Source of the DNA: CAYJAD01 sp964372165
Lineage (GTDB): Bacteria; Desulfobacterota; Desulfovibrionia; Desulfovibrionales; Desulfovibrionaceae
Length of the DNA: 5,125 bases
Assembly (NCBI GenBank): GCA_964372165.1
Contig: CAYJPT010000162.1
Span: 1-5,125, forward strand
Direction of reading: 5' to 3'
Shown: piece by piece, positions 1 through 5,125 of the stretch
Position numbering within the stretch: the stretch's first letter is position 1
Layout: each line of letters opens with the position of its first letter
Position numbers and translations under genes: made by a program
The notes under the pieces: generated by a model
Database searches by the model: none
The model's input: only the letters and a program-made list of their open reading frames with translations
Told to the model about the DNA's origin: nothing

Positions 1-36
1 TTCTGCTTGCAGAATAAATCAGCATTTCCTTAAATA
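1..36. repeat. Left copy of an inverted dispersed-repeat end (possible IS/MITE end)
   Basis: Positions 17-36 match the reverse complement of 5071-5090 at 19 of 20 bases; the only difference is A at 24. The similarity continues more weakly outward, over the rest of 1-16. The conserved part reads outward from the window as TATTTAA followed by GGAAATGCTGATT. A natural element boundary would be at 29, with the element continuing left of the window. The first 14 bases also form a small perfect hairpin, TTCTGC-TT-GCAGAA. No transposase is visible, so whether this is an insertion sequence, a MITE or another interspersed repeat is not decided by this window. It ends only 22 bases before the start codon of the membrane-protein gene. 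Confidence 0.6.
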
Positions 37-48
37 AATTTGTTTTAT

Positions 49-52
49 AAGG
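49..52 (+). promoter_or_regulatory. Ribosome binding site of the DUF554 gene
   Basis: AAGG lies 6 bases before the ATG at 59. It decides between two close ATGs. The one at 54 is too near the site and opens a frame that stops after nine codons. The one at 59 opens the full 227-codon frame. An in-frame TAA at 35-37 closes the frame upstream, and no other ATG, GTG or TTG lies between. Confidence 0.6.
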
Positions 53-58
53 TATGAT

Positions 59-742
59 ATGCTTTTTCCTCTTGGTTCCTTAGTAAATGGTCTTGCTGTG
101 GTCATTGGTGGTTTGTTTGGGCTTGCTTTTGGTTCAAAAATGCCAGAAAAAATGCGTGAATTAATTTTCCAAGGGCTTGGACTTTGTATCATTGTGCTTG
201 GTTTACAATCAGCTTTGCAAGGTATTAAACCGCTAATTACCATTATAGGCATAGTAATTGGCAGTATCATAGGTGAATTATTACAAATTGAATACTGGCT
301 TACCCGAATAGGAGACAAAGTAAAGTCTTTAACCGGTTCATCAAACCCACGCTTTACTGAAGGTTTAGTTAATGGATCATTATTATTTTGCATTGGTGCA
401 ATGGGTATTTTAGCATCCATTGAAGAAGGGTTACGTGATTTACGTGATATTGCCTATGCCAAATCTATAATTGATTTTTTTGCAGCAATGATTTTGGCAG
501 CAAGCTTGGGACTTGGTGTTATTTTTTCAGGCATTTCAGTTTTTATATATCAAGGTTGCTTTGTACTAATGTCTAGCTTTTTAGCAAGCTTTATTAATGA
601 TTCAATCATGTTGCAAATAAGTGCAACCGGCGGCATATTAATGATAGCCATTGGGTTTAACATATTAAAATGCACCCAAATACGCATCGGTAATATGATT
701 CCGGCGCTATTTATCAGTCCCCTGCTTTCAATAATATTTTAA
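59..742 (+). CDS. DUF554 family multi-pass membrane protein (YqgA/YdfK type)
   Basis: This is a 227-residue, very hydrophobic protein of the DUF554 family, whose members include E. coli YqgA and B. subtilis YdfK. The family sits in the cytoplasmic membrane and its biochemical function is not established; a transporter-like role is only a guess. About seven hydrophobic segments can be seen, at residues 5-25, 36-54, 58-76, 104-121, 138-162, 164-180 and 188-204, plus a hydrophobic C-terminal tail at 212-227. Family-like signatures are LGSLVNGLAVVIGG at the N-terminus, the central SLLFCIGAMGILASIEEGL (residues 107-125), the following AKSIID and YQG segments, and GNMIPAL near the C-terminus. The length is close to the family's usual 220-240 residues, so the gene looks complete. 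The start is the first ATG after an in-frame stop and has an AAGG ribosome site. It stands alone: the repeat end lies 22 bases upstream and 457 non-coding bases follow. Residues 125-130 (LRDLRD) come from a perfect 9-base tandem duplication. Confidence 0.88.
   Translation: MLFPLGSLVNGLAVVIGGLFGLAFGSKMPEKMRELIFQGLGLCIIVLGLQSALQGIKPLITIIGIVIGSIIGELLQIEYWLTRIGDKVKSLTGSSNPRFTEGLVNGSLLFCIGAMGILASIEEGLRDLRDIAYAKSIIDFFAAMILAASLGLGVIFSGISVFIYQGCFVLMSSFLASFINDSIMLQISATGGILMIAIGFNILKCTQIRIGNMIPALFISPLLSIIF
431..448 (+). repeat. 9-bp perfect tandem duplication inside the DUF554 gene
   Basis: TTACGTGAT occurs twice in direct succession (431-439 and 440-448), encoding Leu-Arg-Asp twice at residues 125-130. 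It keeps the frame. It falls in the loop after the conserved IEEGL segment, where family members from memory often carry a Gly-Asp. It may be a recent slippage product or chance. Confidence 0.7.
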
Positions 743-882
743 TTACCCACACAAATATTTTTTCTTATTTTATTAAATAGTTATATTGTTTTTCTTTGAC
801 ATTAAATAAAATTTGCTTATTTTTTAACGTTACAGCTAGTTTGCACTGCTCTACAAAGGGTAAAAAAACGCCATAACATGCA

Positions 883-892
883 GTATTAATAC
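883..892. repeat. 10-bp perfect palindrome GTATTAATAC
   Basis: GTATTAATAC equals its own reverse complement. It is the first of three GTAT/ATAC palindromes within 94 bases of the intergenic region. It may be a protein-binding site, but AT-rich DNA yields such palindromes by chance fairly easily. Confidence 0.35.
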
Positions 893-927
893 ACAATAAA
901 TTATAGATGACAAGTATTTCACAATAG

Positions 928-946
928 TGTATAAAGTATTTATACA
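928..946. repeat. 8-bp inverted repeat with 3-bp centre, operator-like
   Basis: TGTATAAA, a GTA centre, and TTTATACA form a perfect 8+8 inverted repeat. No T-run follows on either strand, so it does not read as an intrinsic terminator. The dyad and its place about 260 bases upstream of the kinase start are compatible with an operator or a small RNA hairpin. The half-site TATACAA recurs exactly 30 bases downstream, at 971-977. Confidence 0.4.
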
Positions 947-968
947 AAAGGTAGAATAATTTTATTCC

Positions 969-976
969 TGTATACA
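969..976. repeat. 8-bp perfect palindrome TGTATACA
   Basis: TGTATACA is its own reverse complement. It shares its half-site with the inverted repeat at 928-946, at a 30-base offset, about three helical turns. Binding-site function is only an inference. Confidence 0.3.
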
Positions 977-1089
977 AGTATCACCTTAGCATAATTTTGG
1001 AAATGCATTAAGACCTAAACATAGTATCTCATATTAATTGAACTAAACTTACAATCTTTCAAACATAAATAACTGGTAATTGGCTAAAT

Positions 1090-1111
1090 AATTGTGAAAT
1101 AATTAACATTT
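1090..1111. promoter_or_regulatory. CRP/FNR-superfamily-like binding site
   Basis: The core TGTGA-N6-TAACA (1093-1108) differs from the CRP consensus TGTGA-N6-TCACA at one core base. The flanks also agree, with AA at the left edge and TTT at the right edge. Overlapping it is an alternative dyad, GTGAAA (1094-1099) and TTTCAC (1110-1115), with a 10-base spacer. The site is about 100 bases upstream of the kinase start and about 85 bases upstream of the start point implied by the promoter at 1152-1180. The regulator is unknown, and similarity to an enterobacterial consensus may not carry over to this organism. Confidence 0.35.
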
Positions 1112-1151
1112 TCACTGTGTTTTGTGTGTTCGTTTATGTTTTATTATCCTG

Positions 1152-1180
1152 TAAACATTACTCATCAGATAGCATATACT
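1152..1180 (+). promoter_or_regulatory. Candidate sigma-70 type promoter of the kinase gene
   Basis: A -35-like TAAACA (4 of 6 to TTGACA) at 1152-1157 and a -10-like TATACT (5 of 6 to TATAAT) at 1175-1180 are separated by exactly 17 bases. This would start transcription near 1187, giving a very short leader of about 13 bases that just contains the ribosome site. An alternative -10, TATTAT at 1142-1147, has no good -35 at the right distance. Confidence 0.4.
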
Positions 1181-1188
1181 GTCAAATT

Positions 1189-1192
1189 GAGG
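1189..1192 (+). promoter_or_regulatory. Ribosome binding site of the kinase gene
   Basis: GAGG lies 7 bases before the ATG at 1200. An in-frame TGA at 1188-1190 overlaps this site, so translation in this frame cannot begin further upstream. This fixes 1200 as the start in preference to Met26 (1275). Confidence 0.65.
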
Positions 1193-1199
1193 TTTAACT

Positions 1200-4100
1200 A
1201 TGAATAGTACACAATCTCCTAATAATGACTTCACTACCTTAATTGGAAAATTTCTTAACAAATTAGGCTTTGGCATGCGAGCCAAGCTTATATTGTTGTT
1301 TGTTGTTATCAAGGTAGTACCTCTTGTATTATTAGCACTTGTTGCATGGGATCAAGCGGTTGATCTTGGCAGTGAAATGCGTACACGTACAAAAAGCATG
1401 GCTGAACAAGCAGTACGTGAGTTTGCTAATGCTGGTGACATTGCTGTTAGTGATGCCGTTGAAGCACTTGATTCCAGAGCTACCCTTGAAATTGAACGCA
1501 TGACCACCGATGCTGCCAAAAATGTAGCAAATTTTTTATATGCTCGTGATGGTGATTTACGAGTGCTATCTTCTCTTGGACCTAAGGAAGAATTTTTTGA
1601 GATTTTTATTAAAGACAAAGTAAGCCACCTTATAAAAAAACGTCAATGGGAACTTTCTAAAAATGAGCAATTTTGGGTTCCTGTGACAGAGTTCAAAAAG
1701 TCAGAACCAATCCCCATACGAAATGAGCAAAACAGCACCCGTTTTCGCTCTCGTCCACCTGATAATTACGAACTTGAATCCGTACCTTTGTATCATGAAA
1801 TCACATTTATAGATTTGCAAGGACAAGAAAAAATTAAAGTTACGTCTTCAGACCTTATGGACAAAGCTTTAAAAAATGTTTCGGATCAAAAGAATACATT
1901 TTGTAAAGCTGAAAATTACTTTGACAAGCTAAAAGAACTTAAGCCTGGTGAGATATATGTTTCTGATGTTATTGGAGAATATGTTGGAACTCCCTTTATT
2001 GGAATGTATACACCAGAAAATGCAAAAAAGAAAAATGTTCCATTTGAACCAGAAAAGGCAGCCTATGTAGGCGATGAAAACCCCAACGGAAAACGGTTCC
2101 GCGGTATTGTCCGCTGGGCTATGCCTGTAGTTGAAAAAGACAAAATTATTGGCTACATCACTATGGCTCTGAACCACGACCACATTATGTCGCTGGTTGA
2201 CCATCTTATGCCTCAAGATGAACGTTATTCCGATATATCAAGTGCTGCTGCAGGAAATTATACTTTTATTTGGGACCATAAAGGGCGTAGCATAGTACAT
2301 CCTCGACATCACTCCATAGCTGGTTATAATGCCAGTACAGGTAATCCACAAGTTCCATTTTTAGATGATAGTACATATAAAAAGTGGCAAGAAAGTGGAC
2401 AAGAATATGCTGACTTTATAATTAATGAACCAGAATTCCAAGATCAACGGCGCGAAATTAAACCTTCGTTAGACTTACTAAAACAAGGTAATGTTGGCCT
2501 TGATTGTCGTTATTTGAACTTTGCACCACAATGTTCAGGTTGGTATGACCTATCACGTGATGGCGGTTCAGGTTCATTTCTTATTTTATGGAGTGGCTTA
2601 TGGAAGCTTACAACTGTTTCAGCCATACCATATTATACAGGTCAATATGGTGATACATTACGAGGTTTTGGTATTGTAACCGTTACTGTAGGTGTTGATG
2701 ACTTCCACCGTCCAGCCATTGAAACACAAGAAACTATACAGCAGCTCGTTGAAAATACAGATAAAGAACTGTCAGACGTTTCAGAACAAACTTTTAATGC
2801 CATTTCTGACAACTTGTGGGACACGGCAATGAGCTTGTCTATATCCACAGTGGTTATGACGATTTTAGTAGTTTTTGTTGCTATATTAATGGCTTCTGGC
2901 ATTACAAAAAATATAACAAAATTAATTCGTGGCATTACACGATTTAGTTCTGGTGAGCGTAGATTTAGATTTGATGCACAAAGTAATGATGAATTAGGAG
3001 TTTTATGTAACTCACTTGACGACTTATTTAATAGCATTGTCAAAAGTATCAAAGGCTTAATGTGCATCACCAATTCTGATCGAAAAGTAATTTATATGAA
3101 CAGACAGTCCTTGAAGATTTTAGGGAAGGACTTTACTGATGTTGTTGGAAGAAATTATTGCGATGTTGGTTTATTTGGTCCTAACAATTGCCCAATTGAT
3201 GCTTTGGAAAGCAATAAGGACTTCCCCATACATTTTGATGAAGCAACACAAAATTACTACAGAGGCAATGCAGTTTTCCTAAAAGATAAATCGGGCAATA
3301 ACATAGGTTATATTATTACTTCTGAGGATATTACACAACTTATTGCCGAACAAGAGCGTATTGAACGTGAACGTGCCATGCTTGATATGGTACTTTCAGC
3401 ATCACCTGATTTGATTTGGTATAAGTCGGTTGAAGGTGTGTATCTTGCAGTAAACCCACGTTTTGCTTCTTTAGTGGGTCTAACACCAGAAGAAATTGTA
3501 GGCAGAACTGATAAACACTTATTGTCTGAGCAGCTACAAGCACTGGCGCATGAAGCTGATAATGCTGTATTATACGGTAAAATGGCAACATACGACGAAT
3601 CGCGTATAGCATTCGCCGATGGACATGAAGAAATATTGGATATTGTTAGAACACCAACATTTACAAGTGATGGTGCTGTGCGTGGTATCCTTGGTGTTGG
3701 TCGTGATGTGTCCTTGCGTGTTAATGCTGAAAATGAATTGCGCCAAACACAGCATGACCTTATTAAGGCTGTGAATGAAGCAAACAGTGCTAGCAAATCA
3801 AAGAGTGAATTCTTAGCTAGAATGAGCCATGAAATTCGTACTCCTATGAATGCCATTATTGGCATGACTAATATTACAAAACGTAAGCTAGGCGAAGATG
3901 ATTATACTAAGGAAGACCTGTTGCCACATATGCATCAAATTGAATCTTCCTCTATGCATCTACTTGGACTTATTAATGATATTTTAGATATATCTAAAAT
4001 TGAAGCCGGTAAAATTGAACTTAGCGATGAAAGTTTTGATATTTCTAAATTGGTTGACGATGTAGCATCTATAATAACTCCTCGCTGCAACAGTAAGAAT

Positions 4101-4946
4101 ATTGCATTTTCAGTTAACATAGAGGGCCTAGAACACAAGCGTTTTATTTCTGATGTGTTACGTTTGCGTCAGGTACTTATTAACCTGCTTGGCAATGCTG
4201 TAAAGTTTACACCAGAGCTTGGCAAGGTTAGCTTCCGCTTGGAGCAAAAGGAACGTAAAAATGGTAAATCACTTATCTTTTTCTCTGTTTCCGATACTGG
4301 TATTGGTATTGCTCCAGATAAGCGCAAAATACTCTTTGCGCCATTTGAACAAGGCGGTGGGCACATCACGCGCATTTATGGTGGCACTGGTTTAGGTCTT
4401 TCTATCAGTCGCAGCATTGCAATGCTCTTAGGCAGTGACATTCATGTAAATAGTGAAGAAGGTGTTGGCAGTGAATTTTATTTCTCACTATGGCTAAGTG
4501 AAGATACTGATAATGTAGCAGCTGAAGACAGTACAGAAAGTATGCCTATTGCACCTGGTAAGCGCATATTGCTAGTTGATGATGTTGATATAAATCGCAT
4601 AATTGCTATGGAACTTCTTTCGCCTTTCAATTTAATCATTGATGAGGCAAGTGATGGTACAGAAGCAGTTGAAAAATTCTCAGATGCGGCAGAAGACTAT
4701 TATGATTTAGTATTTATGGATATACAAATGCCTAGCATGAACGGATATGAAGCATCCAAAACCATACGCAGCCTTGCTAGAAACGATGCTAAAAGTACAC
4801 CAATTATTGCAATGACTGCCAATGCGTTCAAAGATGATATTGATATGGCATTTGCGCATGGTATGAATGGGCATGTGGCAAAGCCTATAGATATGGAAAA
4901 GCTCATTGACGTTCTTAAAACGTATCTGGGTGACAGCAGGCATTAA
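1200..4946 (+). CDS. Hybrid sensor histidine kinase/response regulator: Cache-like sensor, HAMP, PAS-PAS, HisKA, HATPase, REC
   Basis: This is a 1248-residue inner-membrane hybrid histidine kinase. By family knowledge it senses a ligand outside the membrane, autophosphorylates on His and passes the phosphate to its own receiver. Domains in order: TM1 (29-50, with an internal Lys38); a periplasmic sensor of about 490 residues, probably Cache-like, including HPRHHSIAGY (367-376) and a Cys436/Cys445 pair; TM2 (about 544-566); HAMP (about 566-620, with NDELG); PAS1 (617-711); a short helix; PAS2 (727-838); a signalling helix (839-870); HisKA with phospho-acceptor His877 in SHEIRTPMNA; and HATPase (985-1099) with N box Asn999, G1 box DTGIGI (1032-1037), F box FAPFEQ (1046-1051) and G2 box GGTGLGL (1061-1067). 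The receiver (1121-1243) has Asp1127/Asp1128, phospho-acceptor Asp1174, Thr1206 and Lys1228. All catalytic motifs are intact. No HPt domain or partner regulator is present, so the relay must use a protein encoded elsewhere. The start is fixed by an in-frame stop and GAGG. The ligand is unknown. Confidence 0.95.
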   Translation: MNSTQSPNNDFTTLIGKFLNKLGFGMRAKLILLFVVIKVVPLVLLALVAWDQAVDLGSEMRTRTKSMAEQAVREFANAGDIAVSDAVEALDSRATLEIERMTTDAAKNVANFLYARDGDLRVLSSLGPKEEFFEIFIKDKVSHLIKKRQWELSKNEQFWVPVTEFKKSEPIPIRNEQNSTRFRSRPPDNYELESVPLYHEITFIDLQGQEKIKVTSSDLMDKALKNVSDQKNTFCKAENYFDKLKELKPGEIYVSDVIGEYVGTPFIGMYTPENAKKKNVPFEPEKAAYVGDENPNGKRFRGIVRWAMPVVEKDKIIGYITMALNHDHIMSLVDHLMPQDERYSDISSAAAGNYTFIWDHKGRSIVHPRHHSIAGYNASTGNPQVPFLDDSTYKKWQESGQEYADFIINEPEFQDQRREIKPSLDLLKQGNVGLDCRYLNFAPQCSGWYDLSRDGGSGSFLILWSGLWKLTTVSAIPYYTGQYGDTLRGFGIVTVTVGVDDFHRPAIETQETIQQLVENTDKELSDVSEQTFNAISDNLWDTAMSLSISTVVMTILVVFVAILMASGITKNITKLIRGITRFSSGERRFRFDAQSNDELGVLCNSLDDLFNSIVKSIKGLMCITNSDRKVIYMNRQSLKILGKDFTDVVGRNYCDVGLFGPNNCPIDALESNKDFPIHFDEATQNYYRGNAVFLKDKSGNNIGYIITSEDITQLIAEQERIERERAMLDMVLSASPDLIWYKSVEGVYLAVNPRFASLVGLTPEEIVGRTDKHLLSEQLQALAHEADNAVLYGKMATYDESRIAFADGHEEILDIVRTPTFTSDGAVRGILGVGRDVSLRVNAENELRQTQHDLIKAVNEANSASKSKSEFLARMSHEIRTPMNAIIGMTNITKRKLGEDDYTKEDLLPHMHQIESSSMHLLGLINDILDISKIEAGKIELSDESFDISKLVDDVASIITPRCNSKNIAFSVNIEGLEHKRFISDVLRLRQVLINLLGNAVKFTPELGKVSFRLEQKERKNGKSLIFFSVSDTGIGIAPDKRKILFAPFEQGGGHITRIYGGTGLGLSISRSIAMLLGSDIHVNSEEGVGSEFYFSLWLSEDTDNVAAEDSTESMPIAPGKRILLVDDVDINRIIAMELLSPFNLIIDEASDGTEAVEKFSDAAEDYYDLVFMDIQMPSMNGYEASKTIRSLARNDAKSTPIIAMTANAFKDDIDMAFAHGMNGHVAKPIDMEKLIDVLKTYLGDSRH

Positions 4947-4968
4947 TCACCTTAAACTATGAATAGTT

Positions 4969-5013
4969 GATGCTGAGCATTACTTTGCAAGTGATGTTCA
5001 GCATCTTTTTTTT
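4969..5013 (+). terminator. Strong intrinsic terminator of the kinase gene
   Basis: GATGCTGA (4969-4976) pairs perfectly with TCAGCATC (4998-5005). The stem continues inward through 4977-4985 against 4989-4997, with two G-U pairs, to a 3-base loop, about 17 pairs in all. Eight T residues follow directly (5006-5013). It lies 22 bases after the stop codon, so the kinase transcript probably ends here. Confidence 0.9.
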
Positions 5014-5070
5014 GTTTAAAATGTGATGATTTTTACAAAAGCTTTACAACAAGTAGCACTGTATTCTTCA

Positions 5071-5125
5071 TATTTAAGGAAACGCTGATTAAATCAACAA
5101 GTCAAAAAACATATTGTGCGTTTCC
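5071..5125. repeat. Right copy of the inverted dispersed-repeat end, with a terminal inverted pair
   Basis: Positions 5071-5090 match the reverse complement of 17-36 at 19 of 20 bases. Both copies have TATTTAA on the window-interior side, followed outward by GGAAA. From 5078 the stretch begins GGAAACGC, and the last eight bases of the window (5118-5125) are its exact reverse complement GCGTTTCC, enclosing 32 AT-rich bases. This could be a complete 48-bp non-autonomous element, or the beginning of a longer element cut by the window edge. No open reading frame is associated with it here. Confidence 0.6.

Larger units (their letters stand above)
743..1199. other. 457-bp AT-rich non-coding region between the two genes
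   Basis: No convincing gene is present. It is markedly more AT-rich than the flanking genes. The first part (743-880) holds T-rich runs but no clear GC-rich hairpin with a U-tract, so no intrinsic terminator for the membrane-protein gene can be pointed to. The middle (883-976) holds three palindromes built from GTAT/ATAC. The last 110 bases hold a CRP/FNR-like site, a plausible promoter and the ribosome site of the kinase gene. A 70-codon minus-strand frame (977 down to 765) starts with TTG and has an AAGGTG upstream, but its composition looks like chance in AT-rich DNA. Confidence 0.7.

Noticed and set aside
53..58. TATGAT directly before the ATG at 59, resembling a perfect -10 box
   Set aside because: A promoter using it would start transcription inside the coding sequence and leave the AAGG site untranscribed. 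No matching -35 is present.
19..420. Minus-strand 133-codon open frame across the DUF554 gene
   Set aside because: It is antisense to a clear membrane-protein family and runs into the repeat at its end. The translated composition has no family resemblance.
743..830. T-rich runs after the DUF554 stop codon as a possible terminator
   Set aside because: No GC-containing hairpin precedes the T-runs; only AT-only self-complementary bits such as AAATATTT are present, in contrast to the strong terminator after the kinase.
765..977. Minus-strand 70-codon frame in the intergenic region, starting TTG with AAGGTG upstream
   Set aside because: The ribosome-like site is suggestive, but the start is TTG and the protein is rich in Tyr, Leu, Ile, Asn, Lys and Cys as expected of random AT-rich DNA. 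There is no recognisable domain, and the region is far more AT-rich than the real genes.
999..1011. GGAAATGCATTAA, resembling the start of the dispersed repeat
   Set aside because: Only eight contiguous bases match the repeat start and the TATTTAA flank is missing. A match of this length is not unlikely by chance in 5 kb of AT-rich sequence.
3308..3865. Minus-strand 185-codon open frame inside the kinase gene
   Set aside because: It lies wholly antisense to the PAS2/HisKA coding sequence, whose motifs are intact on the + strand. The translation is a Ser/Arg/Ile-rich shadow with no domain.
5071..5125. Repeat end considered as an integron attC site or CRISPR repeat
   Set aside because: The arms lack the attC core GTTRRRY/RYYYAAC pattern, and there is no regularly spaced array; only two copies in opposite orientation are visible.

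Overview
The window is AT-rich (by eye roughly 35-40% GC in the genes and clearly lower between them). It carries two complete genes on the + strand, separated by a 457-bp non-coding stretch. The best guess for the source is a low-GC member of the Desulfovibrionales or a related sulfate- or metal-reducing deltaproteobacterial group (Desulfobacterota). This rests on the sensor part of the kinase: its periplasmic block, with segments such as HPRHHSIAGY and YLNFAPQCSGWYDL and the GLWKLTT/IPYYTGQYG stretch, resembles from memory a sensor family that is expanded in Desulfovibrio-type genomes. No rRNA or tRNA is present, so the assignment is an inference.

Layout: (1) Positions 1-36 hold one copy of a dispersed-repeat end. 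(2) Positions 59-742 encode a DUF554 (YqgA/YdfK-type) multi-pass membrane protein of unknown function. (3) Positions 743-1199 are non-coding and AT-rich, with a cluster of small palindromes, a CRP/FNR-like site and a plausible promoter just before the next gene. (4) Positions 1200-4946 encode a 1248-residue hybrid sensor histidine kinase: TM - large Cache-like periplasmic sensor - TM - HAMP - PAS - PAS - HisKA - HATPase - receiver. (5) A strong intrinsic terminator follows at 4969-5013. (6) A second, inverted copy of the same repeat end lies at 5071-5090 and runs into the right edge.

The two genes do not look like an operon: they are far apart, the kinase has its own promoter-like signals, and nothing in either links them functionally. 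The kinase has no neighbouring response regulator or HPt protein in the window, so its output partner must be encoded elsewhere.

The most unusual structural point is that both window ends fall within inverted copies of one repeat (19 of 20 bases identical). This suggests either a segment flanked by two copies of a mobile or MITE-like element, or a whole assembly contig that stopped at a multi-copy repeat. I see no CRISPR array, toxin-antitoxin pair, phage gene, transposase gene or undescribed multi-gene system.
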